A stretch of 15,136 bases of DNA from an uncultured Pseudomonadota bacterium. GTDB lineage: Bacteria > Pseudomonadota > Gammaproteobacteria > Burkholderiales > Thiobacillaceae. Position numbers and translations under genes: made by a program. Each line of letters starts with the position of its first letter. Positions within the stretch are counted from its first letter, which is position 1. The stretch is taken from contig CAISDD010000438.1 of assembly GCA_903883985.1 (NCBI GenBank), forward strand, positions 1 to 15,136, read 5' to 3'. Positions 1 through 7,270 of this stretch are shown piece after piece. The notes below the pieces were generated by a model. That model searched no databases. It saw only the letters and a list, made by a program, of their open reading frames with translations, and was not told the DNA's origin.

Positions 1-24
1 AATTACCCACTATGAACCACATAG

Positions 25-45
25 AGCCAACTATATTGGCTTTTT
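25..45 (+). terminator. Probable rho-independent terminator of a gene left of the window
   Basis: The stem AGCCAA/TTGGCT (25-30 with 36-41) closes a 5-nt loop and is followed by TTTT (42-45) on the plus strand. The stem is short and only half GC. The T-run makes it directional, so it would end a rightward transcript entering from the left edge. It is not positioned to end hisC, which runs the other way. Confidence 0.45.
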
Positions 46-76
46 GCAGTAACGACTCAGGCGCTGCCGTATTTCT

Positions 77-175
77 CCTTCCCCTTCAAGGGGAAGGCCG
101 GGATGGGGATGGGTCATTGCGTTGTACAAGCTTTTACCCCATCCTCACCCTAACCCTCCCCCTGAAGGGGAGGGG
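77..175. repeat. REP-like palindrome pair (BIME), head-to-head
   Basis: Two related units are inverted with respect to each other. Unit 1 (about 77-112, minus orientation) has the hairpin CCTTCCCC/GGGGAAGG at 77-97. Unit 2 (about 137-175, plus orientation) has CCCTCCCC/GGGGAGGG at 154-174. The inner arms GGATGGGG (101-108) and CCCCATCC (137-144) are complementary, so the pair can fold into one large structure. The same C-rich head followed by a G/C hairpin recurs at 7191-7270, 9459-9500 and 15100-15136. Confidence 0.85.
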
Positions 176-360
176 ATTGCCGTGGTTGTTTTGAGACAAC
201 CGCTTCGACCCGAGCAGTTACTTTTTACATCAAAGCGGCTTTGCACGACTACGCGGATATTGCGGATCGAGCCCCGCCGTCCAACCCCAACCTACATTTC
301 TTATGATTCGGCGTCCCATGCAAAATCAACGGGATGCCGGTTGGCATGGTAATGCGGAGG

Positions 361-1458
361 CTATGGCGACTCGTTTCGGGGGCTGCCCCGGACGATCTCG
401 CGTAGAGCGGTGACCAGGGACGCGCATTGCGCGTCGCTGCCTATGCTGATGCGCAGGTATTGGCTGATGCGCTCCTGGCGGAAGTGGCGCACGATGATGC
501 TGCGGGCGCGCAAGGCGCTGGCGAGTTCGCCGGCGTCGTGGTCCGGGTGGTGGGCGAAGATGAAATTGGCGGCCGATGGCAGGACGGCGAAGCCCAGGGC
601 ACCCAGGTTGCACACCAACTCTTCGCGACTGTGTATGACCGCGGCCCGGGTAGACTCGAAGTAAGCGTGATCCTCCATGGCGGCCGAGGCCCCTGCGATG
701 GCCAGGCGATCCAGCGGGTAGGAGTTGAAGCTGTTTTTGATCCGTTCCAGCGCTTCGATCAGGCTTACATGGCCCACCGCGAAGCCGATCCGCAGGCCGG
801 CGAGTGAGCGTGACTTGGACAGAGTCTGGACCACCAGCAAGTTGGGGTGGCGATCGACCAGGGAGATGGCGCTCATGGATTCCTGGCCGGCGAAGTCGAT
901 GTAGGCCTCGTCCACGACCACGACCACGTCGGGTTTTCCTGCCAGAAGACGTTCGATTTCCACCAGTGGCAATAGGCAGCCGGTGGGGGCGTTGGGGTTG
1001 GGAAAGATGACCGCGCCGCAATCCGGCGCATTCAAGTAGTCGTCGACGTCGATCTCGAAGCGGTCATTCAGCGCCAGCGTGCGGCAGGAGATACCGTAGA
1101 GACCACAGTAGACCGGGTAGAAGCTGTAGCTGATGTCCGGGAACAGCAGTGGTCGATTGTGTTTGAGCAGGCCCTGGAAGGCGTGGCCCAGGACTTCGTC
1201 CGAGCCATTGCCGACGAATACCTGGCCGGGCAGAACCCGGTAGTAGCGGGCGATGGCGTCTTTCAGACGCGATGCTTCAGGATCGGGGTACAGGCGCAGG
1301 CCATCCCCGATCTCATGGCGGATGGCTTCCAGGACGAGCGGGGAGGGCGGGTAGGGGTTCTCGTTGGTGTTGAGTTTGACGAGATCGGGCAGCCGGGGTT
1401 GCTCACCCGGTACATAGGGGGTGAGGCTGGCGACGAGGTCGCTCCAATAGGGGCTCAT
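361..1458 (-). CDS. hisC: Histidinol-phosphate aminotransferase
   Basis: This PLP enzyme of aminotransferase fold type I interconverts imidazole-acetol phosphate and histidinol phosphate using glutamate, in the cytosolic histidine pathway. Visible marks are LNTNENPYPPSP (29-40), the cofactor-phosphate region GNGSDE (83-88), NPNAPTG (154-160), VDEAY (182-186) and the PLP lysine in QTLSKSRSLAGLR (Lys215). The 365-aa length fits the family. I chose the ATG at 1458 because the protein then begins MSPYWSDLV, the usual start; a GTG at 1494 would add 12 unlikely residues. The gene runs opposite to hisB, across a 128-nt gap, although in many relatives hisC lies upstream of hisB on the same strand. 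hisG and hisD are not in the window. Confidence 0.96.
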   Translation of the reverse strand: MSPYWSDLVASLTPYVPGEQPRLPDLVKLNTNENPYPPSPLVLEAIRHEIGDGLRLYPDPEASRLKDAIARYYRVLPGQVFVGNGSDEVLGHAFQGLLKHNRPLLFPDISYSFYPVYCGLYGISCRTLALNDRFEIDVDDYLNAPDCGAVIFPNPNAPTGCLLPLVEIERLLAGKPDVVVVVDEAYIDFAGQESMSAISLVDRHPNLLVVQTLSKSRSLAGLRIGFAVGHVSLIEALERIKNSFNSYPLDRLAIAGASAAMEDHAYFESTRAAVIHSREELVCNLGALGFAVLPSAANFIFAHHPDHDAGELASALRARSIIVRHFRQERISQYLRISIGSDAQCASLVTALREIVRGSPRNESP

Positions 1459-1586
1459 GGCGGTAGCGGAGTGAAGGCAAAAAACAGGGGGCACTGACGT
1501 ATGGGGCTGGAACCCGAAAGCGGTCGTGATGGTATCATGCGTCCAGTCTCTCCCCTGTCCAGCCTGTCCTTACCCCAAGAATCCCG
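1459..1586. promoter_or_regulatory. Divergent hisC/hisB promoter region
   Basis: This 128-nt gap lies between divergent genes and must carry promoters for both hisC and the hisB operon. On the plus strand TATCAT (1533-1538) is a fair -10 hexamer, but I see no convincing -35 at 17 nt upstream. It lies in a small imperfect palindrome (TGAT-ggt-ATCA) that could equally be an operator half. No his leader peptide or attenuator is evident. Assignment rests mainly on gene orientation. Confidence 0.4.
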
Positions 1587-2174
1587 ATGCGGCAAGCCGA
1601 ACTCTCTCGCAACACACTAGAAACCCGGATTCGCGTCCAGATCGACCTCGATGGCACGGGCCGCGGCGTATTCAAGACCGGCTTGCCCTTCCTGGAGCAC
1701 ATGCTCGACCAGGTCGCTCGCCATGGCTTGATCGACCTCGATATCGAGGCCCAAGGGGATCTGCACATCGATGGACATCACACCGCCGAGGACATCGGCA
1801 TCACCCTGGGGCAGGCGTTTGCCCAGGCGCTGGGCGACAAGAAGGGCCTCTGCCGCTATGGCCATGCTTATGTACCGCTGGACGAGGCGCTGTCGCGCGT
1901 GGTGATCGACCTGTCAGGGCGTCCTGGCATGGCGTTCCATGTGGATTTCACCCGGGCGCGCATCGGCGACTTCGATGTCGATCTGCTCCGCGAGTTTTTC
2001 CAGGGCTTCGTCAATCATGCTGGTATCACTTTGCATGTCGACAACCTGCGCGGCGTCAACGCCCACCATCAGGCCGAGACGGTCTTCAAGGCCTTCGGCC
2101 GGGCGCTGCGCATGGCGCTGGAACTCGATCCGCGCATGGCTAATACCCTGCCTTCGACCAAGGGTTCCTTATAA
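1587..2174 (+). CDS. hisB: Imidazoleglycerol-phosphate dehydratase
   Basis: It dehydrates imidazole-glycerol phosphate to imidazole-acetol phosphate. At 195 aa it is the monofunctional form, without the N-terminal histidinol-phosphatase domain of enteric HisB. The paired metal-binding His clusters are present: HHTAED at residues 64-69 and HHQAE at 160-164, together with GRPG near 111-114. The ATG at 1587 gives the normal N-terminus with R-N-T-x-E-T-x-I; only a weak AAGA lies upstream. Its TAA shares one base with the ATG of hisH, indicating translational coupling. It is the first gene of the plus-strand his-hinT-tat run. Confidence 0.97.
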   Translation: MRQAELSRNTLETRIRVQIDLDGTGRGVFKTGLPFLEHMLDQVARHGLIDLDIEAQGDLHIDGHHTAEDIGITLGQAFAQALGDKKGLCRYGHAYVPLDEALSRVVIDLSGRPGMAFHVDFTRARIGDFDVDLLREFFQGFVNHAGITLHVDNLRGVNAHHQAETVFKAFGRALRMALELDPRMANTLPSTKGSL

Positions 2175-2842
2175 TGCCTGTCCTGAGCGCCGTCGAAGCA
2201 GCGGATGTCGCCATCATCGATTACGGCATGGGCAATCTGCTGTCCGTGTCCCAGGCCTTCGAGCATGTGGCTCCCGAGAAAAAGATCGTCGTGACATCGG
2301 ACCCGGCCGTGATCTCGGCGGCCGCCCGCGTGGTGTTCCCGGGGGTTGGCGCCATGCCCGACTGCATGCGCGAACTGAATCGGCGCGAACTCCTGGAAGC
2401 GGTGAAACAGGCCGCCGTGAGCAAGCCGTTTCTGGGTATCTGCCTGGGGATGCAAGCGCTGTTCGCGCACAGCGAGGAGGGTGACTGCGCCGGCTTGGGG
2501 TTGTTGCCTGGCAACGTGCGCCTGTTCCGGGCCCCGGCGATGAAGGATGAGAACGGGCAGAAGTTGAAGGTGCCGCACATCGGCTGGAACCGGGTACATC
2601 AGGCGGCGAAGCACCCGCTTTGGGCCGGGATCGAGGACGGCGCGCGCTTCTATTTCGTCCACAGTTATTATACCGATCCGGCAGATCAAGACGTTGTGGT
2701 CGGACTTACGCATTATCCCTTTCCATTTGCTTGCGCGGTGGCCAGAGACAATCTGTTCGCCGTGCAGTTTCACCCGGAAAAGAGTCAGGCCGCCGGCCTG
2801 GCGCTCCTCGCCAACTTTGTCACTTGGGACGGTTCAAGGTAA
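2174..2842 (+). CDS. hisH: Imidazole glycerol phosphate synthase, glutaminase subunit
   Basis: This class-I glutamine amidotransferase hydrolyses glutamine and channels ammonia into HisF, giving imidazole-glycerol phosphate and AICAR. The catalytic triad is visible: Cys90 in GICLGMQ, and His200 and Glu202 in FHPEKS. IDYGMGN at 15-21 is the usual N-terminal strand. The 222-aa protein carries about 10 extra residues (MPVLSAVEAA) before the point where homologues begin. No other start codon lies between them and the conserved strand, so the extension is probably translated. It appears to come from a palindromic-repeat-like sequence (see findings). The gene overlaps hisB by one base and ends 5 nt before hisA. 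Confidence 0.96.
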   Translation: MPVLSAVEAADVAIIDYGMGNLLSVSQAFEHVAPEKKIVVTSDPAVISAAARVVFPGVGAMPDCMRELNRRELLEAVKQAAVSKPFLGICLGMQALFAHSEEGDCAGLGLLPGNVRLFRAPAMKDENGQKLKVPHIGWNRVHQAAKHPLWAGIEDGARFYFVHSYYTDPADQDVVVGLTHYPFPFACAVARDNLFAVQFHPEKSQAAGLALLANFVTWDGSR

Positions 2843-2847
2843 CAGCC

Positions 2848-3594
2848 ATGCTCATCATCCCCGCGATCGATCTCAAGGACGGCCACTGCGTTCGCCTGAA
2901 ACAGGGCGAAATGGACAGTGCCACGGTATTTTCCGTCAACCCCGCCGAAATGGCGCAAAAGTGGCTGGCCAGCGGCGCCCGGCGCTTGCATCTGGTCGAT
3001 CTCAACGGCGCTTTTGCCGGGAAACCGGTCAACGAGGCGGCTATCAAGGCTATTACCGACCTGTTGGGCGACGAGATTCCGGTACAACTGGGCGGCGGCA
3101 TTCGCGACCTGGACACCATCGAACGCTATCTCGATGATGGCATTCGCTATGTCATCATCGGCAGCGCGGCGGTGAAGAATCCCGGTTTCCTGCACGACGC
3201 CTGCACCGCCTTCCCCGGCCGCATCATCGTCGGCCTGGACGCCAAGGATGGCAAGGTGGCGGTCGAAGGTTGGTCGAAGGTGACCAAACACGATGTCATC
3301 GACCTGGCTCGGCGTTTCGAGGATTATGGCGTCGAATCGGTCGTCTACACCGACATCGGCCGCGATGGCATGCTCTCCGGCGTCAACGTCGAGGCCACCT
3401 TGCGCCTGGCGCAGGCCTTGAGCATACCGGTGATCGCCAGCGGCGGCGTCACCAACCTGGATGACGTGCGCAATCTCTGTGCCGTGGCTCATGAGGGCAT
3501 CATGGGTGCGATCACCGGCCGCGCGATCTACGAAGGCTCACTGGATTTCGCCGCAGCGCAAACGCTGGCGGACGAGCTGTGCGGAAAGAAATGA
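2848..3594 (+). CDS. hisA: ProFAR isomerase (phosphoribosylformimino-AICAR-P isomerase)
   Basis: This (beta/alpha)8 barrel enzyme carries out the Amadori-type isomerisation of ProFAR to PRFAR. The two catalytic aspartates sit at Asp8 (IPAIDLKDG) and Asp131 (VGLDAKDG). Phosphate-binding loops LGGGIRD (81-87) and SGGV in the second half-barrel are intact. The ATG at 2848 gives 248 aa, matching the family length, and starts with the standard MLIIPAIDL; the same frame is open further upstream but overlaps hisH. Together with the homologous barrel HisF it lies in the usual hisH-hisA-hisF order. Confidence 0.97.
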   Translation: MLIIPAIDLKDGHCVRLKQGEMDSATVFSVNPAEMAQKWLASGARRLHLVDLNGAFAGKPVNEAAIKAITDLLGDEIPVQLGGGIRDLDTIERYLDDGIRYVIIGSAAVKNPGFLHDACTAFPGRIIVGLDAKDGKVAVEGWSKVTKHDVIDLARRFEDYGVESVVYTDIGRDGMLSGVNVEATLRLAQALSIPVIASGGVTNLDDVRNLCAVAHEGIMGAITGRAIYEGSLDFAAAQTLADELCGKK

Positions 3595-3640
3595 TGCATG
3601 AGGCGAGCCGCACCCTGCCTCGGTACTCGGCATTTCTTTC

Positions 3641-4411
3641 ATGAGCCTGGCCAAACGCATCATCCCCTGTCTCGACGTGACCGCCGGCCGTGTGGTCAAA
3701 GGCGTCAATTTCGTCAATCTGCGTGATGCGGGTGATCCCGTGGAAATCGCGCGCCGCTACGACGAGCAGGGCGCGGACGAACTGACCTTCCTCGATATCA
3801 CCGCTACCTCGGACAATCGCGACCTGATCCTGCACATCATCGAGGCGGTTGCGGCCCAGGTCTTCATCCCACTGACGGTGGGCGGCGGCGTGCGCGCGGT
3901 CGATGATGTGCGCCGGCTGTTGCATGCTGGCGCGGACAAGGTGGGGATCAACACCGCCGCCGTGTTCAATCCGCAACTGGTTCGGGATTGCTCCGACCGC
4001 TTCGGCTCGCAGTGCATCGTGGTGGCAATCGACGCCAAGCAGACCGTCTGGGGTGAGCATCCAAAATGGGAAATCTTCACCCACGGCGGGCGCAAGTCCA
4101 CCGGTCTGGATGCCGTGGAATGGGCACGGAAGATGCAGGGCCTGGGCGCGGGTGAGATACTGCTCACCAGCATGGATCGCGACGGCGCCAAGATCGGTTT
4201 CGACCTCAATCTGACGCGGGCGATCGCGGACGCGCTGGACATTCCGGTCATCGCCAGCGGCGGGGTCGGCAATCTGCAACATCTGGTCGATGGCGTGAAG
4301 CAGGGCGGGGCCGATGCCGTGCTGGCCGCGAGCATCTTCCACTTCGGGGAATACAGTGTCGAGCAGGCCAAGAAATATATGCGGGAACAGGGAATCGAGG
4401 TGCGTCTGTGA
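3641..4411 (+). CDS. hisF: Imidazole glycerol phosphate synthase, cyclase subunit
   Basis: This (beta/alpha)8 partner of HisH uses the channelled ammonia to cyclise PRFAR into imidazole-glycerol phosphate plus AICAR. Catalytic Asp12 (RIIPCLDV) and Asp131 (VVAIDAKQ) are present, as are the GGGVR loop (81-85) and IASGGVGN near the C-terminus. Its 256 aa are full length. The 46-nt gap from hisA is the widest inside the his run, and I see no Shine-Dalgarno sequence close to the ATG at 3641. The stop overlaps the GTG start of hisI (GTGA). Confidence 0.97.
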   Translation: MSLAKRIIPCLDVTAGRVVKGVNFVNLRDAGDPVEIARRYDEQGADELTFLDITATSDNRDLILHIIEAVAAQVFIPLTVGGGVRAVDDVRRLLHAGADKVGINTAAVFNPQLVRDCSDRFGSQCIVVAIDAKQTVWGEHPKWEIFTHGGRKSTGLDAVEWARKMQGLGAGEILLTSMDRDGAKIGFDLNLTRAIADALDIPVIASGGVGNLQHLVDGVKQGGADAVLAASIFHFGEYSVEQAKKYMREQGIEVRL

Positions 4412-4800
4412 GCAATGACACGTGGTTGAACAAGGTCAACTGGTCCGAAGAAGGTTTGGTATTGGCGATTGCACAGGATGCGGATAGCGGTGACATTCTG
4501 ATGGTCGCCTGGATGAATCGCGAAGCCCTGAAACAGACCGTGGAACTGGGAGAGGCGGTGTACTGGTCGCGCTCGCGCCGGAAACTCTGGCACAAGGGCG
4601 AGGAGTCGGGTCATACCCAGAAGGTCAGGGAAATCCGCCTCGATTGCGACGAAGACGTGGTCTTGCTCAAGATCGAGCAGGCGGGCGGCATCGCCTGCCA
4701 TACGGGACGGCGTAGTTGTTTCTTCCAGAAGCTGGAGCAGGGCAAGTGGCAGGCGGTGGAGCCGGTGCTGAAAGACCCGCACGAGATCTACCGAAAATGA
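4408..4800 (+). CDS. hisI: Phosphoribosyl-AMP cyclohydrolase
   Basis: It opens the purine ring of phosphoribosyl-AMP, the third step of histidine synthesis. At 130 aa it is the stand-alone cyclohydrolase, not the HisIE fusion. The signature SRSRRKLWHKGEESGH (54-69) is intact. The zinc cysteines (Cys80 in LDCDED, then Cys97 and Cys104 in ACHTGRRSC) and the magnesium-site aspartates around 79-83 are also present. The start is a GTG overlapping the hisF stop, which fits coupled translation. Its own stop overlaps the hisE start (ATGA). Confidence 0.97.
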   Translation: MSNDTWLNKVNWSEEGLVLAIAQDADSGDILMVAWMNREALKQTVELGEAVYWSRSRRKLWHKGEESGHTQKVREIRLDCDEDVVLLKIEQAGGIACHTGRRSCFFQKLEQGKWQAVEPVLKDPHEIYRK

Positions 4801-5165
4801 TGCACCCGTCCGACATCCTGGACCGCCTGGCGGAAACCCTGGAAGCCCGCAAGGCGGCCGATCCGCAGTCTTCCTATGTGGCCAGGCTCTATTCCAAGGG
4901 CCTCGACGCCATCCTGAAGAAGGTGGCGGAAGAAGCCGCAGAGACGATCATGGCGGCCAAGGATGGTGTGCGTGAAAAAATCGTCTACGAAACCGCCGAC
5001 CTGTGGTTTCATACCCTGGTTCTGCTGGCACAGCAGGGTATCCATCCCGACGAGATACTGAACGAACTGGCTCGCCGCGAAGGACTATCGGGTTTGGTGG
5101 AAAAGGCCGGTCGTGGTCAACTCGGTGGCCAACTCAGTGGCAACCCCGGCAAGGAAAGCGCATGA
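4797..5165 (+). CDS. hisE: Phosphoribosyl-ATP pyrophosphatase
   Basis: It hydrolyses phosphoribosyl-ATP to phosphoribosyl-AMP and pyrophosphate, the second pathway step. It belongs to the all-alpha MazG/HisE superfamily. The metal-binding helices are recognisable in KKVAEEAAET (41-50) and YETADLWFH (64-72). The protein is 122 aa from the ATG at 4797, which overlaps the hisI stop; a second ATG at 4800 directly follows, so the exact start is uncertain by one codon. The glycine-rich C-terminal tail beyond residue 100 looks non-conserved. The stop overlaps the hinT ATG. Confidence 0.95.
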   Translation: MMHPSDILDRLAETLEARKAADPQSSYVARLYSKGLDAILKKVAEEAAETIMAAKDGVREKIVYETADLWFHTLVLLAQQGIHPDEILNELARREGLSGLVEKAGRGQLGGQLSGNPGKESA

Positions 5166-5500
5166 GCGAAGACTGTATCTTCTGCAAGATCGCCGCCGGC
5201 GAGATTCCCAGCAATAAGGTATACGAAGACGGTGAGGTTTACGCCTTCCATGACATACACCCGGCAGCACCGGTGCACTTCATGATCGTTCCCAAGGAAC
5301 ATATCGCTTCGCTGGCGCATGCGCATGCGCGCCACGAGGCGCTGCTGGGCCGCATCCTGCTGCTCGCGCCTATCCTGGCGAAGGGGCAGGGATTGGGCGG
5401 CGGTTTTCGTACCATCATCAACACCGGTCGCGGCGGCGGCCAGGAAGTGATGCATCTGCATGTCCACATCCTCGGCGGTGGCGCACCACGACCGATGTAG
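5162..5500 (+). CDS. hinT: HIT-family nucleoside phosphoramidase-like hydrolase
   Basis: This 112-aa histidine-triad protein of the HINT branch contains CIFC at residues 5-8 and the triad His98-Leu-His100-Val-His102 followed by ILGG. The middle histidine is the expected nucleophile. HINT enzymes hydrolyse purine nucleoside phosphoramidates and acyl- or sulfo-adenylates; the physiological substrate here cannot be read from sequence. The ATG at 5162 overlaps the hisE stop. Placement between hisE and tatABC is a familiar betaproteobacterial arrangement, so it is probably co-transcribed with the his genes. Confidence 0.93.
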   Translation: MSEDCIFCKIAAGEIPSNKVYEDGEVYAFHDIHPAAPVHFMIVPKEHIASLAHAHARHEALLGRILLLAPILAKGQGLGGGFRTIINTGRGGGQEVMHLHVHILGGGAPRPM

Positions 5501-5550
5501 TCCCACGCATGAGCACGTATTCCTAACCATTCCTTCAGGAGAGAGTAAAA

Positions 5551-5775
5551 ATGGGTTCCTTCAGCATCTGGCACTGGATGATCGTTCTGGTCATCGTCCT
5601 CTTGGTCTTCGGCACCAAGAAGTTGCGCAACATCGGCGGTGATCTGGGGGGCGCGGTCAAGAACTTCAAGGAGGCGATGGCGGAAGAGAAGAACAAGCCC
5701 ACAGAGTTACCGCGCCAGGGCGAGACCCACGGCACGACCATCGAGGGCGAAGTGAAGGACAAGCAGCACAGCTAA
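5551..5775 (+). CDS. tatA: Sec-independent (twin-arginine) translocase subunit TatA
   Basis: TatA is the small pore-forming component of the Tat system, which exports folded proteins across the inner membrane. The 74-aa protein has one N-terminal membrane helix (about 7-20), the conserved Phe20-Gly21 hinge, and an amphipathic helix (TKKLRNIGGDLGGAVKNFK) followed by a charged tail. The Shine-Dalgarno AGGAGAG at 5537-5543, 7 nt before the ATG, is the clearest in the his-tat run and suggests independent, strong translation, consistent with the excess of TatA over TatBC in other bacteria. Confidence 0.97.
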   Translation: MGSFSIWHWMIVLVIVLLVFGTKKLRNIGGDLGGAVKNFKEAMAEEKNKPTELPRQGETHGTTIEGEVKDKQHS

Positions 5776-5779
5776 TCCC

Positions 5780-6268
5780 ATGTTCGATATCGCTTTTTCT
5801 GAACTCATGTTGATCGGCGTGGTCGCCCTGGTGGTGATCGGACCCGAGCGTCTGCCCAAGGTGGCGCGCACCGCCGGCCAATGGTTGGGGCGGCTCAATC
5901 GCTATGCGAGCCAGGTCAAGCAGGAAATCGACCGCGACCTCAAGCTGGAAGAACTGCGCAAGATGCAGCAGGACATGAAGGATACGGCGCAGCGTTACGA
6001 AATCCTGGCCGGCGAGACGCTGCAACGGGTTGAGGAGACGGTCACGCAGGAGACCGCCGAGATCAGCCGCGCGATGGAAGCCATGAGCGGCGTGCCGGCA
6101 GGAGAAGCCGCCCCGGCGCCAACTGACACCACGCCTCCCACCACGGCGCCAACTGCCGCCACACCTCCCGCCACGGCGCCTACTGACGCCACGCCTCCCG
6201 CCACGACGCCAACTGCCGCGCTGCCACCCGCAGCGCCGGCGCCTGAGCAGCCAGAACGGGCGGTTTGA
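5780..6268 (+). CDS. tatB: Twin-arginine translocase subunit TatB
   Basis: TatB joins TatC to form the receptor for twin-arginine signal peptides. It starts MFDIAFSELMLIGVVALVVI with Glu8 and the Gly21-Pro22 hinge typical of TatB. An amphipathic and likely coiled helix follows over about residues 23-100. The C-terminal third is an Ala/Pro/Thr-rich tail containing four exact 10-residue repeats (113-152). It starts 4 nt after tatA and is followed by tatC after a 7-nt gap. The tail is dispensable-looking and not part of the conserved family core. Confidence 0.95.
   Translation: MFDIAFSELMLIGVVALVVIGPERLPKVARTAGQWLGRLNRYASQVKQEIDRDLKLEELRKMQQDMKDTAQRYEILAGETLQRVEETVTQETAEISRAMEAMSGVPAGEAAPAPTDTTPPTTAPTAATPPATAPTDATPPATTPTAALPPAAPAPEQPERAV
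6116..6235 (+). repeat. Four 30-bp tandem repeats in tatB (10-aa units)
   Basis: Four consecutive 30-nt units, in frame with tatB, encode APTDTTPPTT, APTAATPPAT, APTDATPPAT and TPTAALPPAA. Copies differ at several positions, and many of these changes alter Asp/Ala or Thr/Ala, so the array is not freshly duplicated. A 30-nt unit keeps the reading frame whatever the copy number. Confidence 0.9.
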
Positions 6269-6275
6269 GAACCTT

Positions 6276-7124
6276 ATGATCGGCTCGGAAAGCTTCATCT
6301 CGCACTTGATCGAGTTGCGCGACCGTCTGTTGCGCGCGGTGATCGCCTGGATCGTCCTGTTCGTCTGCCTGTTTCCCTTCGCCAACCGACTCTACAGCGT
6401 CCTGGCGGAGCCGTTGCTGGCGAAACTGCCCAAGGGCGGACAGATGATCGCCACGGACGTGGTCACGCCCTTCTTCGTGCCTGTGAAAGTGGCCATGATG
6501 ACCGCCTTCCTGGGCGCGCTACCCTTCATCCTCTATCAGATATGGGCTTTCATCGCCCCAGGCCTGTATGCGCACGAGCGGAAATTCATCGTGCCGATGG
6601 TGGTTGCCAGCTTGTTGTTGTTCGTCTGCGGCATGTCCTTCGCCTATTTCCTGGTGTTTCCCGTGGTATTCGGTTTCATCATCGGCATCGCCCCTGTCGG
6701 CGTGGCCGTGATGACCGATATCAACAAATACCTGGATTTTGTCATTACCATGTTCCTGGCCTTCGGCATCACCTTCCAGGTGCCCATCGTGGTGGTGACG
6801 CTGGCTTATACCGGTTTGGTCGAGATTCGCCAACTCAGGGAGGCGCGGCCTTATGTCATCGTCGGGGCCTTCGTGATCGGCGCCGTGTTTACCCCGCCGG
6901 ACGTGGTTTCGCAGAGCATGCTCGCCTTCCCCTTGTGGTTGCTCTTCGAGCTGGGCGTAATCGTTGCTGCCTGGCTGCTGCGCAACAAGGCCAAGGCCGA
7001 GGCCAAGGCCAAAGCCGAAGACAAGGCCGAAGACAAGGCCGATCCGTCCTATGAACCGATGTCCCTCTCGGACATGGACCGGGAATTCGATCGGATCGAG
7101 GAAGAGCAGAAGAAGTCGCCATAA
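6276..7124 (+). CDS. tatC: Twin-arginine translocase subunit TatC
   Basis: This six-helix inner-membrane protein recognises twin-arginine signals. Conserved marks are HLIELRDRL (10-18), Glu101 in the first cytoplasmic loop (LYAHERKF) and FTPPD (205-209). The residue matching E. coli Glu170 in TM4 is Gln168 (FGITFQVP), a conservative variant. Helices lie near 20-38, 72-93, 105-137, 152-178, 193-205 and 212-235. The cytosolic tail after residue 236 is an Ala/Lys/Glu-rich low-complexity segment followed by an acidic end (SDMDREFDRIEEEQ), longer than the E. coli tail. At 282 aa it is the last gene of the plus-strand operon. Confidence 0.96.
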   Translation: MIGSESFISHLIELRDRLLRAVIAWIVLFVCLFPFANRLYSVLAEPLLAKLPKGGQMIATDVVTPFFVPVKVAMMTAFLGALPFILYQIWAFIAPGLYAHERKFIVPMVVASLLLFVCGMSFAYFLVFPVVFGFIIGIAPVGVAVMTDINKYLDFVITMFLAFGITFQVPIVVVTLAYTGLVEIRQLREARPYVIVGAFVIGAVFTPPDVVSQSMLAFPLWLLFELGVIVAAWLLRNKAKAEAKAKAEDKAEDKADPSYEPMSLSDMDREFDRIEEEQKKSP

Positions 7125-7190
7125 GCCATCACGCGCAACCATTTTTGTATCCGTTAAGTGATGCTGCGAAACAGATTTGGTTTGCCACCG

Positions 7191-7270
7191 GGCCCCTCAC
7201 CCTGCCCTCTCCCGAAGGGAGAGGGTTCCACCCCCTTCCCCCTCCGGGGGAAGGGCCGGGGATGAGGGCC
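7191..7270. repeat. REP-like palindrome pair (BIME), tail-to-tail
   Basis: A plus-oriented unit with the perfect 9-bp stem CCCTCTCCC/GGGAGAGGG (7206-7214 with 7218-7226, GAA loop) is followed by a minus-oriented unit. The second has the perfect 10-bp stem CCCTTCCCCC/GGGGGAAGGG (7234-7243 with 7247-7256). The outer heads GGCCCCTCA and TGAGGGCC are also largely complementary, so a cruciform with two inner hairpins is possible. Units match those at 77-175, 9459-9500 and 15100-15136. Confidence 0.9.

Larger units (their letters stand above)
1..360. other. Non-coding region downstream of hisC with hairpins and REP pair
   Basis: I see no credible gene here. Short open frames over 12-352 simply read through palindromic repeat DNA. 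The region holds a terminator-like hairpin (25-45), two REP-like palindromes facing each other (77-175), and a perfect 6-bp stem GGTTGT/ACAACC at 184-201 with a 6-nt loop. A small ATGCC/GGCAT hairpin at 334-347 lies just beyond the hisC stop. Neither of the last two has a T-run on the minus strand, so neither is a clear hisC terminator. Confidence 0.7.

Noticed and set aside
326..1021. 231-codon minus-strand frame overlapping hisC
   Set aside because: Arg/Pro/Gly-rich out-of-frame translation of hisC with no family resemblance.
3512..4782. Long minus-strand open frames (276 and 341 codons) opposite hisF and hisI
   Set aside because: They mirror highly conserved hisF and hisI codons, show no domain of their own, and have compositions typical of antisense frames in GC-rich DNA.
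7020..7124. Frameshifted or fused extension of TatC
   Set aside because: The frame is continuous and the charged low-complexity tail is a common kind of TatC C-terminal extension; no second domain is seen.
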